A DNA stretch of 64,000 bases from Dokdonella sp. (GTDB taxonomy: Bacteria; Pseudomonadota; Gammaproteobacteria; Xanthomonadales; Rhodanobacteraceae): assembly GCF_017744955.1 (NCBI RefSeq), contig NZ_JAGIAG010000007.1:1-64000 (forward strand). Reading direction: 5' to 3'. The notes beneath the pieces are model-generated. The model had not been told where the DNA came from, made no database searches, and worked only from the letters and a program-made list of their open reading frames with translations. The number at the start of each line of letters is the position of its first letter. Positions within the stretch are counted from its first letter, which is position 1. A program made the translations under genes and the position numbers. Below, one piece after another: positions 1 through 7,479 of this stretch.

Positions 1-657
1 CGGCAGGTGTTCGATCCGGCGACCAACACGGCGAAGTGGGCGTGGCGCTTCTCAGGCAATGCGTTCGGGGTGGATGGGCCCAACGAAAGCCCGGCAGGAG
101 GGGCGGCGTATGCGCTGAACCTGCGGTTTCCGGGACAGCACTTCGACAGTGAAACAGGACTCAACTACAACTACTTTCGCGACTATGAGTCCACTGCTGG
201 CCGCTATGTCCAAAGCGATCCAATTGGACTCCGAAGTGATCTAAATACATATAGATATGCATATTCCAATCCACTGATTGTATTTGACAGGAATGGATTG
301 GAGTCTTGGTTCTGCAGGAGGCCTATGCGAGGGCTCTCGATCGTTCCGCATCACTACATTTGCGTTACTCGGCCGGATGGAACAAGCGAGTGCGGAGGGC
401 AAGCACCAAAGCCTTCATGTGGGCTTATTGGTGGAATGGCTGGCTGTGAGGGGAGTGATAGCAATGAGAAATTCACCCCTTCTCAATGCACTTCGGTTGG
501 AGATAACAGATGTCAAGATAGTTGCTTTGTTGAAGCGATGTCTCAGCCGAGGCCAAAATACGGAATAGGCCCTCAAGGCACTGATTGTCAAGAATGGGTC
601 GATGAGATAAGAAGAGATTGTGCATTTAGATGCAATATGCCAGTTCCTCTTAATTAA
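1..657 (+). CDS. RHS repeat-associated core protein, C-terminal part with cysteine-rich tip (5' end outside window)
   Basis: The reading frame is open from the first base, so the gene starts upstream. Residues up to about 95 are the end of the RHS core: a FPGQHFDSETGLNYNYF segment, then GRYVQSDPIGL and DRNGLES. RHS proteins are large shell-forming secreted proteins whose variable tip after DPIGL is usually a toxin. Here the tip is about 120 residues with eleven cysteines and no toxin motif that I recognise. Base composition drops sharply from the GC-rich core to the AT-richer tip, as expected for an exchangeable cassette. A small membrane protein gene starts 2 nt after the stop and is a natural immunity candidate. 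The RHS core assignment is secure. The toxin function of the tip is inference. Confidence 0.88.
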   Translation, partial: RQVFDPATNTAKWAWRFSGNAFGVDGPNESPAGGAAYALNLRFPGQHFDSETGLNYNYFRDYESTAGRYVQSDPIGLRSDLNTYRYAYSNPLIVFDRNGLESWFCRRPMRGLSIVPHHYICVTRPDGTSECGGQAPKPSCGLIGGMAGCEGSDSNEKFTPSQCTSVGDNRCQDSCFVEAMSQPRPKYGIGPQGTDCQEWVDEIRRDCAFRCNMPVPLN

Positions 658-659
658 TC

Positions 660-1001
660 ATGAAGATTGTATTTTGCAATAAGAAATATTTATTTCTATT
701 GATTTATATCGTCGTCTGTATGTCAGTTTTCTCCATTGGGGAATTTTTCCCGAGCTTGCTAAGTGGTAGTGAGGCCCGTGATGGGATTAGAATTATTCTT
801 GCCGTGGTGACATTTCCCTCTGGATGGCTAGGGGTGGTTTTGTGGGATACATTTGCGGCTCTGCTTGGTGTAAGAGGAGCTCCCTACGAGGTGATGGGGG
901 CTTTTATAATTTCACTATTTGGTGGGATTCAATGGATTTTTATCCTACCGCATATATTAAATAAGTTTATAAGATTTTGGACGTCGAATGCTAGAATTTA
1001 A
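660..1001 (+). CDS. Small integral membrane protein, candidate immunity protein for the RHS tip
   Basis: This 113-residue protein starts with ATG 2 nt after the RHS stop codon, so the two are probably co-transcribed and translationally linked. It is strongly hydrophobic, with about three predicted membrane segments (roughly residues 10-30, 43-68 and 78-100) and a basic C terminus (KFIRFW). It is AT-rich like the RHS tip and unlike the rest of the window. Position directly after a polymorphic toxin tip is the classic place for the cognate immunity gene. A membrane location would suit a toxin acting at the membrane or in the periplasm. I recognise no family, and the immunity role is inferred from context and topology only. 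Confidence 0.6.
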   Translation: MKIVFCNKKYLFLLIYIVVCMSVFSIGEFFPSLLSGSEARDGIRIILAVVTFPSGWLGVVLWDTFAALLGVRGAPYEVMGAFIISLFGGIQWIFILPHILNKFIRFWTSNARI

Positions 1002-1158
1002 TTGAGGAGAGCGTGATAGTCTTCAGGTTTGTAGTAACTAGGCATGCGTCGTGCAGTGTTTTTTGAGCTTCAGTGAAAATAAAGGATGTGTTTCTGCCCC
1101 GGGGGAATTGCGAGGCGAGAAATTGCATGGCCAATTTTTACGACGAGGACTGCAAGAA

Positions 1159-1368
1159 ATGAATGGGGCGGCGAAGGTTGGTCTTTCTTTGCTCGTTGGA
1201 TCTATTTTGGCTATTGCCGATAGAGCCCTAAGGGAAAAAATTCTATTTAATGCAGAGTGGCCAAATTTCGTCTTTGCAACAAACTTGACCGTGTTTATAT
1301 ATATAGCATCCGGTGTTGTTGGACTTGCCATGGTTGTGTACGGTCTCTTAGGGAATGATAGAGACTAG
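1159..1368 (+). CDS. Small two-helix membrane protein, hypothetical
   Basis: The predicted product is 69 residues from ATG 1159, with a GAGGAC ribosome-binding-like sequence about 10 nt upstream. A longer GTG start at 1051 is possible, but its extra residues look like non-coding sequence. Two hydrophobic segments (about residues 5-20 and 42-62) are separated by a short charged stretch. It follows the candidate immunity gene in the AT-rich island and could be a second immunity or orphan membrane peptide. No family is recognised. The remaining gap between 1002 and 1158 shows nothing clear. Confidence 0.4.
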   Translation: MNGAAKVGLSLLVGSILAIADRALREKILFNAEWPNFVFATNLTVFIYIASGVVGLAMVVYGLLGNDRD

Positions 1369-1511
1369 GCATGGCCATAGATAAGGCTTAAGAGTGTCTT
1401 CGAGTTCGATGATGATGCGCCGAGCGCGCAGCTGAGGAGCCGTAGCCTTCCCCAAGGAAGTCGTCGTTTAGGGGGAGAGCTTTTGGCAGGACTCTCTGCA
1501 GGAGGTTCTCC

Positions 1512-1700
1512 GTGCGCAAGAGTCGCTTCACCGAGTCACAGATCGTGTCGATCCTGAAGGAGGACGACGGCGGCATTCCGGTCAAGGATGTGACACGCAA
1601 TCACGGCATCAGCGTGCCGGCGTATTACACGTGGAAGAGCCGTTACGGCGGCATGGACGTGGCGGAGCTCCCGTGTGCGCGAGCTGGAGACGGAGATAGG
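1512..1700 (+). pseudogene. IS3-family transposase OrfA fragment (frameshifted remnant)
   Basis: From GTG 1512 the frame reads RKSRFTESQIVSILKE, then VKDVTRNHGIS and YYTWKSRYGGMDVAEL. This is the N-terminal helix-turn-helix part of IS3-type OrfA proteins. After GGMDVAEL the expected K-R-x-RELETEN continuation is in another frame, because about two bases are missing near 1671. Its RELETE part is read at 1675-1692 in the frame of the next ORF. Nothing of OrfB follows, so this is a short scar of an insertion sequence and not an active element. Its position between RHS tip genes suggests it took part in, or followed, rearrangement of the RHS locus. Confidence 0.75.
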
Positions 1701-1722
1701 TAATAATATTCGAGATTGTTCC

Positions 1723-2313
1723 ATGAAGATCGCTTCCGCCATGATTTGCAAGGAGCCTAGGCTTGTATCTGGACACATAGCCTTGTCCGCATATGATGGA
1801 ATCTGGGAGCCGGTCGATTGTCTTCCTAAAGAGCTCAGGGCGTTCGTAACGGACGACCTGGGAAATGACGACGTCGAGTACGGTGGTTTTCTCCAAATTC
1901 TGCATTGGAAAGTATTTGAGATGCTTGCTGATCTTGGTCTGTATTGTTGCTTTCGAGCGGTTGAGGAGGAGGTGCTCTCTAGTCTGAACGTCAGTCCCCC
2001 TGTGGAGTTCTACCAGTCCATCACTGGATTTCTCGAACTCGCGGGATTCGATATTTTCACCGGAAACGGATGGAGATCCGCGGCGACAGACGGAATATTT
2101 CCGATTCGGCCTCTTGATGGCGAGGTGGGAAGTATTGACGGGATTATTACAAATAAATTCGGTCTAATTGAAATTGAAAATGATTGTTCGAGATTAATCT
2201 CGCTAAATGATGAGAAAATTCCAGCGTGGAGACCATGGCATCCAGTTGGTGTTCTTCTAGACAAATACTCTTTGGAGAGGATTTCAAGGCTCTATGGTGA
2301 TCGAGGTGCATAG
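1723..2313 (+). CDS. Hypothetical protein in RHS tip region, possible immunity gene
   Basis: This frame is open from 1675, but its first codons (RELETE) come from the IS3 remnant. I therefore place the start at ATG 1723, giving 196 residues. The protein looks soluble and acidic, with no signal peptide or membrane segment. Features include a DGIW-EPVD stretch near the N terminus, a WKVFEMLADLG helix and an IDGIITNKFGLIEIEND strand region. I do not recognise a family. The composition is AT-rich like the neighbouring tip genes. It lies between an IS scar and a degenerate RHS core end, where orphan immunity genes are often left, so immunity is a reasonable but unproved guess. The true N terminus may have been lost when the IS fragment joined it. 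Confidence 0.45.
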   Translation: MKIASAMICKEPRLVSGHIALSAYDGIWEPVDCLPKELRAFVTDDLGNDDVEYGGFLQILHWKVFEMLADLGLYCCFRAVEEEVLSSLNVSPPVEFYQSITGFLELAGFDIFTGNGWRSAATDGIFPIRPLDGEVGSIDGIITNKFGLIEIENDCSRLISLNDEKIPAWRPWHPVGVLLDKYSLERISRLYGDRGA

Positions 2314-2390
2314 GGTTTCAGGGAGGCGGTATCTGCAGTTACGTGAGAGCTAAACTTCTCAATTGATCTAATCCAGTCGGATCAGTATTA

Positions 2391-2475
2391 GGCGTTTCCG
2401 GGCCGGCACTACGATTCCGAGGCTGGGCTCAATTGCAACCTGGTATGAGACTACGAGCCGAGAGCGGGATAATGC
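2391..2475 (+). pseudogene. Displaced RHS core end (degenerate copy)
   Basis: Translated in frame, this stretch reads FPGRHYDSEAGLNCN, a stop, then DYEPRAG and another stop. It matches the RHS core end at the window start (FPGQHFDSETGLNYN ... DYESTAG) almost residue for residue. Two in-frame stops and the abrupt end before the DPIGL hallmark show it is dead. Such displaced core ends mark the junction where an alternative toxin-tip cassette was once fused or stored downstream of an RHS gene. Confidence 0.8.
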
Positions 2476-2858
2476 GCTTTAGTGTATACATGATGGTTGA
2501 AGGGCGAGCTTTCGACCCTGAGGCGTTCAATCACAATCTTCCTCAAAATCTTCGAGGCGAAGTCAGAGAGCGCAGCAGAATGCGCGTTCGCCCAGGAGGG
2601 GCCGAGCGGTTTTATTGGCAGTCAAAGCAAGTAGATACAGAACGGAATCCTGAAGACGCGCTTGCTGCGCTTCTCTCTGATCTCATCGTTCCGCTGAGAG
2701 GGATTGCTAGTGTCGATTCTGTGAAGATTTCAGCTCAGATCGTTACTCGGATAACCGAGCGCGACGACACGCGTGGATATTATGTTTCCCCCGACCTCAT
2801 GAACATACTTGCTGGACTTCGCGCGGACTTGGACATCGACGTCGTTCACCACCTATAG
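2472..2858 (+). CDS. DUF4279-like small protein, candidate immunity protein
   Basis: The predicted product is 128 residues from ATG 2472. The frame is open from 2433, but those codons lie in the RHS scar. It begins with strand-like MRFSVYMMVEG and FDPEAFN, has a central W-Q-S-K segment, a helix rich in L-A-A-L and ends in ILAGLRADLDIDVV. This arrangement resembles DUF4279 proteins, a compact family often found beside polymorphic toxins. The resemblance is from memory of the pattern, not a search. Its position directly after a displaced RHS core end supports an orphan immunity role. No signal peptide or membrane segment is seen. Confidence 0.5.
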   Translation: MRFSVYMMVEGRAFDPEAFNHNLPQNLRGEVRERSRMRVRPGGAERFYWQSKQVDTERNPEDALAALLSDLIVPLRGIASVDSVKISAQIVTRITERDDTRGYYVSPDLMNILAGLRADLDIDVVHHL

Positions 2859-3016
2859 CAACATCACTTTTCTCAGAGCTGCTTTCTTTCCGAAATTAGG
2901 GCGCGTGAGGCGGAAAGTCGTGTTGATTTTGAGCGTTTGGCAATGTATTTGTGTCGAGATTTCTGCTTTGATTAATTCGGAAAATATGCTAGGGTCTTGA
3001 TCATTCAAGAGAATTT

Positions 3017-3430
3017 ATGTACGTTATCTTATCGATGCTATCACTGGCGTCCAGCGCGATGGAGCCAGTGCAGTTGTCGGATATAGTTTCAAGGCTTGCG
3101 GGAGTCGGCGCTCGTGCGTGTGGGCTTACTCCTCTCGGAAGCGATGCCGTTGTGTCGATAGATTGTGCAAGGAAATCCCTTTCATCTGGGCATTCATTCT
3201 GGGTCGCAGTGCAGTTGCAGGGCGAGGATTCTTACGTCTGGCGTGCTGCCGCGCAGTCCAATGACGGAAAGCGATGGGTTGTGCAGTTTGACTCGGATAT
3301 TGGCGGCGGGGCATCTCCTGCACCGAAGCCATTATTTGAAGTAATTCCGTGTGATTACATAAGAATTTCTTCACGAGATCGGACAGGTATTACATGTGTA
3401 ACTGACTGGCGGGCCCGGTCTTCTCGCTAA
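3017..3430 (+). CDS. Hypothetical exported protein
   Basis: The predicted product is 137 residues from ATG 3017. The first 15 residues (MYVILSMLSLASSAM) look like a short signal peptide, although the positive N-region is missing. The mature part has four cysteines (ACGL, IDCARK, PCDYI, TCVTD), which could form two disulfides. A WVAVQLQGEDSYVWRAAAQ segment looks like a beta sheet. Composition is intermediate between the AT-rich island and the GC-rich host. It closes the RHS-associated island. No family is recognised. The 237 bases that follow (3431-3667) hold no gene that I can support. Confidence 0.45.
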   Translation: MYVILSMLSLASSAMEPVQLSDIVSRLAGVGARACGLTPLGSDAVVSIDCARKSLSSGHSFWVAVQLQGEDSYVWRAAAQSNDGKRWVVQFDSDIGGGASPAPKPLFEVIPCDYIRISSRDRTGITCVTDWRARSSR

Positions 3431-3628
3431 TTTGAAGGGCAAGAGTCTATCTCGCTGCTCCGCGACGAGCCTTCACCGGAAATAGGGTCAGAGTGCGTTC
3501 TCCAGCGTCGGCGACCGTTGCTTATCGCCACAATGAACTGCTTGGGTTCGTCGAGAAAGTAATGCGCACGGCACCGGTCTCGTTTGTATGCGCGATCGGT
3601 TTTTCCGCGCCCTTCCGCACGAGAAACC

Positions 3629-3659
3629 ACCGACGACCCGCCTTGCACGGGCCGTCGGT
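3629..3659 (-). terminator. Possible terminator hairpin for the gene at 3668-5848
   Basis: A 12-bp inverted repeat with one mismatch (3629-3640 with 3648-3659) lies 9 nt past the stop codon on the minus strand. It is followed on that strand only by a short GGTTTCTCG run, so it is a weak intrinsic terminator at best. Confidence 0.35.
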
Positions 3660-3667
3660 GCGAAGTT

Positions 3668-5848
3668 CTACGGCGCCGATGTCCCCGTCGCACGCACCAT
3701 GAACGCCCCCGGCAACACCACGTACTGCGGATTGTCGTTGCGCGTACCGAACGGGGCGGCGGCGAGGTCGTCGATCGTCGCGGCGATGTCGGGCGCATAG
3801 AAGAACCACGACTTGTCGCCGCTGGCGTCGCGGTCGACGCGGGCGGGCTTGTCCGCGCCGCCGTCGAGCTTGGCGCTGGCGCCGACGAAGAAGCCGCCGT
3901 GCACCCAGGTCGGCGGAATGTCGACGCTGAAGAACTCGTCGTTGAACACCTTCGGCGTGCCCTGCACGCTGGCGATCGCGTAGGCGTTGCGCGGATCGAA
4001 ATCCTCGTCCGGGTCCTGCAGCAGCCAGAACGTGACCGGACCGTTCGCCAGCGAGGGGAAGGTCGGGCCGAACGCGATCGAGATCCTGGTGATGACCTCG
4101 CCGCCGGGCTGCGCCAGGTAGTAGTTGCCCCACAGCATGTCCGGATCGAAGCTGCTCGGCGGTCCCTGGTTGGTGTCGCCGTCTCCGTCGTCGTAGGCGT
4201 AGTCGAACGTGGCCGGTGCGGCGCCGTCGAAACCGTCCTTGAAGATCACGTCGTCATTCGGCGGTGGCTGCTGCCGTTCGAAGGCGCCGATGTCGGCCGC
4301 GGTGCCGGAGACGCGCGCGAAGTGTTCGCCGCGCTGGTCGAACTCCAGTCCGGCCGCGTTGTTGCCGGCGTCGACCGCCGGGCTGCCGGTGCCGAGCGCG
4401 TGCGTGCGGGTCGGGCCGCCGTTCCAGGCCAGCGGCAACAGCAGCGGATCGGCGTCGAGCGTGCCGTCGGGCAGCGTGATCGTCGCGCCGGCCTGCTGCA
4501 CCAGCGAGTTCGCGCCGGTCACTTCCAGCGTCGCGTCGGTGTCGATGCCAGCGGCGAACGTGGCGCCGTCGCCGGCGCGGTTGCCGGCCACGATGGTGCT
4601 GCCGAGAGCCAGCGGTCCGGAGGCGTCATCGACGCCGTCGAGCAGGAACTGCACGCCGCCGCCGCCGAGCGCGGCCTCGTTGTCGGTGATGGTGGTGTTG
4701 TCCAGGGTCAGCGGCCGCGAACTGGCGATGCCGCCGCCTCGCCCGCCCGAGGCGTTGCCGGACAGCGTGCTGTTGGTGACGGTCAGCGAGGTCGTCGGAT
4801 TGCTGCCGCCGGGTTCGCCGTAGATGCTGTAGATCGCCTTGAACACGCCGCCGCCGTCGCCGTCGGCGCGGTTGCCGTCGATCGTCGAGCCGCTGATCGT
4901 GGCGATGCCGCGCACGTAGACGCCGCCGCCGCGCGCCTGCTGGTCCGTGCCGGTCGCTTCGATCGAGTTGCCGGAGATCGTGCTGTTGGTCAGCGTCAAG
5001 TCGCCTTGCGCGTACAGCCCGCCGCCGACGCTGAAGTAGCCGTCGCGCACCGCGATCGGCGCGGTGGTCGTGCTGCCGCTGATCTTGCTGTTCACCAGGA
5101 TGGTGTCGCCGGCGTAGGCGCCGCCGCCGGCGGCGGTGCTGTTGGCGCCGGTGCCGGTGGCGCTGGAGGAGGTGATCGTGCTGTCGTCCATGCGCAGGAT
5201 GTTGACGTCGACCGCGCCGCCGAAGATCAGCTGGTAGGTACCGCTGGAATGGCAGTTGGTGACGTCGACGCGATTCAGGTGCAGCGCGCCGCCGAAACCC
5301 TGCACGCAGGCAGCGAGGCTGCCGGAATAGGTGCCGTTGGCGATGGTCAGGTCGTTCACGGTGAACGTGCCCTGGTCGCTCGAGAAGCCGCCGATCACGA
5401 ACACCTGCGACTGGCCGCCGGCCTCGATCGTCAGCGCGCCGCGGCCCGGTCCCTGCAACGTCACGTCGTAGAGATGGTGATCGCCGAGCACGCTGGTGTC
5501 GATCGGGCCCTGCGTCAGGGTGATCGTGCTGCAGGTCAGCTGGCTGAGGTCGACCGTGTCGCCCTCGACCGCGTTGGCGAGCACGTTGCGCAAGGTGCCC
5601 GGATCGGCGTCGTCGGCGCAGCTGGTGACCGCCAGCGTGCCCGCGGGCCGCAACGGCGTGACCTGGCGCGGGGCGACGGCGAGCGGGAAGCCGGTCTTCG
5701 CGGTCTGGTGCTGCTGCAGCCGCAGCGCGTAGCGATCGGACGCGGCGTGCACGTCGTGCGCCGCCGTCGCGGCCAGCAGGACCGCGAGCGAAGCGGCCAG
5801 CGGCTTCAGTCGCGGAACGGAACGGAGCGTTCGAGTTTTCCTCATCAT
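3668..5848 (-). CDS. Secreted right-handed beta-helix protein with choice-of-anchor Q-type end and GFD motif
   Basis: The predicted product is 726 residues. The start is the first of two ATG codons at 5848/5845, preceded by AAAGAGGA and giving a signal peptide (MMRKTRTL ... AAHDVHA). The frame is open further upstream but without a better start. Residues about 70-520 are repeated short strands of the type LTLTNSTISGN and VSTITDN, typical of a parallel beta-helix (pectate-lyase/Pmp fold). They end in FDQRG and ADIGAFE, the signature of choice-of-anchor Q proteins. A DDVIFKDGFDG motif follows at about 530-540, then a beta-rich C-terminal domain of about 180 residues of unknown type. It is probably a surface or extracellular protein. 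It is divergent from the metallopeptidase gene, whose upstream region it shares. Confidence 0.8.
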   Translation of the reverse strand: MMRKTRTLRSVPRLKPLAASLAVLLAATAAHDVHAASDRYALRLQQHQTAKTGFPLAVAPRQVTPLRPAGTLAVTSCADDADPGTLRNVLANAVEGDTVDLSQLTCSTITLTQGPIDTSVLGDHHLYDVTLQGPGRGALTIEAGGQSQVFVIGGFSSDQGTFTVNDLTIANGTYSGSLAACVQGFGGALHLNRVDVTNCHSSGTYQLIFGGAVDVNILRMDDSTITSSSATGTGANSTAAGGGAYAGDTILVNSKISGSTTTAPIAVRDGYFSVGGGLYAQGDLTLTNSTISGNSIEATGTDQQARGGGVYVRGIATISGSTIDGNRADGDGGGVFKAIYSIYGEPGGSNPTTSLTVTNSTLSGNASGGRGGGIASSRPLTLDNTTITDNEAALGGGGVQFLLDGVDDASGPLALGSTIVAGNRAGDGATFAAGIDTDATLEVTGANSLVQQAGATITLPDGTLDADPLLLPLAWNGGPTRTHALGTGSPAVDAGNNAAGLEFDQRGEHFARVSGTAADIGAFERQQPPPNDDVIFKDGFDGAAPATFDYAYDDGDGDTNQGPPSSFDPDMLWGNYYLAQPGGEVITRISIAFGPTFPSLANGPVTFWLLQDPDEDFDPRNAYAIASVQGTPKVFNDEFFSVDIPPTWVHGGFFVGASAKLDGGADKPARVDRDASGDKSWFFYAPDIAATIDDLAAAPFGTRNDNPQYVVLPGAFMVRATGTSAP

Positions 5849-5957
5849 GGGTCCTCTTTGCTGGAAGTGCGCCTTCCCGAAGGCGGCGGTCGATCCTAGC
5901 AACTGGTCTGTTATCTTCCTGTCCGATAAGTCATGCGCAGCGCGAGGGGAATCCCGC

Positions 5958-7220
5958 TTGGCCACTCTGCCCACCCATGCGGAGTTCTACGGCGAACTCG
6001 ACCAGCGTCTCGTCGCGGCGACGCGCGGCATCCGCCTGCTCGCCTCGGTGAGCTGGCCGGCCTCGGCCGAGAGGGAATTCATCACGGCGTGGAAGCGCGG
6101 ACAGGCCCGGCTGCCGCAGATCGCCTATCCGGCCGGCGATTTCGTCGAGACGCGCGCGGCGCTGGCCGGGATCGCGCAAGCGGCCGATCCGGCGCATCCG
6201 CTCGGCGACTACATCCGCCGCACCGCCGACTCCTGGCGCGTCGCGACCGAACTGCTCGACGCGATGGGCACCCCGCGCATCACCGAGCACTCCGCCGCGC
6301 TGTACGGGCGGCCGGACGACCGCGTGCCGGGCGCGACGCTGACCAACGTCGACGCCGCGCGGCACTTCATCGAGATCGCCGACGAGTATTCGAGCGATGC
6401 GCCGCTGGAAGAGGTCTCCAGCGAGGTTCCGGCCGAGGTGCTGCAAGTCGATCTGCAACAGCGGCTCGACGCGTTCTTCGGCGCCGGCGTGGTCAAGGTC
6501 GAGACCGATCCCGAGCTGATCGCCAAGGCGGCGGCCGGCGCGACACGCATCCGCCTGCGCTCGGCCACCAGCTTCAGCGACTACGACCGCGATCAGCTGC
6601 TCAACCACGAGGCCTTCGTGCATTCGCTGACCGCGCTGAACGGGCGCGCGCAGCCGTACCTGAAATCGCTGGCGCGCTCCTCCCCGCGCATCACCGCGAC
6701 GCAGGAAGGCCTGGCCGTGTTCGCCGAACTGATGTCCGGCTCGATCGACATCGCGCGCATGAAGCGCATCTCCCTGCGCATCCTCGGCATCGACATGGCG
6801 CTGCGCGGCGCCGACTTCATCGAGGTGTTCCGCTTCTTTCTCGGTGCGGGGCAGAACGAGGTCGACAGCTTCACCTCGGCGCAGCGCGTGTTCCGCGGCG
6901 CGCCGCTGACCGGCGGCGCCGCGTTCACCAAGGACGCGGTCTATCTGCACGGGCTGCTCTCGGTGCATACCTTCTTCCGCTGGGCGCTCAAGCACCAGCG
7001 CATGGCGCTGTGCCGCAACCTGTTCGCCGGCAAGCTCGCGCTGCGCGACGTGCTCGCGCTGGAGCCGTACTTCGACGACGGCACCATCGCGCCGCCGCAC
7101 TGGCTGCCGCCGTGGGTGCAGCACGCGCACGGCCTCGCCGGCATGCTCGCGTTCTCGCTGTTCGCCAATCGCATCCGCGTCGATCGGGTGGAGGCGGAGG
7201 ATCTGGTGTTGGGGTTGTGA
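5958..7220 (+). CDS. QEGLA-motif (DUF1704/MATCAP-like) predicted zinc metallopeptidase
   Basis: From TTG 5958 the product is 420 residues, with GAGGGGA 9 nt upstream. The frame is open from ATG 5847, but that start would overlap the start of the divergent gene. The motifs are HEAFVH (residues 217-222) and, 27 residues later, TQEGLA (Q249, E250). These define the family once labelled flavohemoglobin expression-modulating QEGLA motif proteins. The HExxxH plus downstream Glu is the active-site pattern of the eukaryotic relatives MATCAP/KIAA0895, which are tubulin carboxypeptidases. A metallopeptidase role is therefore likely, but no bacterial substrate can be inferred here. No signal peptide is seen, so it is probably cytoplasmic. 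The start codon is the weakest part of this call. Confidence 0.82.
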   Translation: MATLPTHAEFYGELDQRLVAATRGIRLLASVSWPASAEREFITAWKRGQARLPQIAYPAGDFVETRAALAGIAQAADPAHPLGDYIRRTADSWRVATELLDAMGTPRITEHSAALYGRPDDRVPGATLTNVDAARHFIEIADEYSSDAPLEEVSSEVPAEVLQVDLQQRLDAFFGAGVVKVETDPELIAKAAAGATRIRLRSATSFSDYDRDQLLNHEAFVHSLTALNGRAQPYLKSLARSSPRITATQEGLAVFAELMSGSIDIARMKRISLRILGIDMALRGADFIEVFRFFLGAGQNEVDSFTSAQRVFRGAPLTGGAAFTKDAVYLHGLLSVHTFFRWALKHQRMALCRNLFAGKLALRDVLALEPYFDDGTIAPPHWLPPWVQHAHGLAGMLAFSLFANRIRVDRVEAEDLVLGL

Positions 7221-7255
7221 GTCGAGTCCGCAGATGTGTGAATGGCGCGCTTGCG

Positions 7256-7407
7256 AACACCATCCCCTCCTAAATCCTCCCCTTGAAGGGGAGGACTTCA
7301 GAGCGAGCGCCTTGGGCGCTTCCCTCAAAGCGAGCGCCTCGGCCCTCCCCTCAAAGCGAGCGCTTCAGCCCTTCCCTTCAAGGGGAGGGTTGGGTGGGGA
7401 TGGTGTT
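7256..7407. repeat. MITE-like inverted repeat with internal direct repeats
   Basis: Two imperfect arms of about 37 bp (7256-7294 and 7371-7407) are reverse complements: AACACCATCCCC at the left edge pairs with GGGGATGGTGTT at the right. Between them lie three direct copies of TCARAGCGAGCGC (near 7298, 7325 and 7351), spaced about 26 bp. No coding sequence is inside. It fills most of the 7221-7479 gap upstream of the M20 gene. Confidence 0.75.
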
Positions 7408-7479
7408 GATCGCCACCACCGCTTGCATCCCCCCGCCCGATGTTTTCCCATGCGCCTTTCCCCCGAACGGACGATCGCC

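Noticed and set aside
2809..3000. 63-codon plus-strand frame after the DUF4279-like gene
   Set aside because: It overlaps the end of the supported gene out of frame, has no ribosome-binding site and no recognisable feature.
3584..5899. Plus-strand frame of 771 codons antisense to the secreted protein at 3668-5848
   Set aside because: It is a V/R/A-rich shadow. The minus-strand frame has a signal peptide, beta-helix rungs and a ribosome-binding site.
7298..7362. Possible CRISPR-like array (three direct repeats in the MITE-like element)
   Set aside because: There are only three short repeats of about 13 bp with similar spacers, lying inside an inverted-repeat element, and no cas genes are present.
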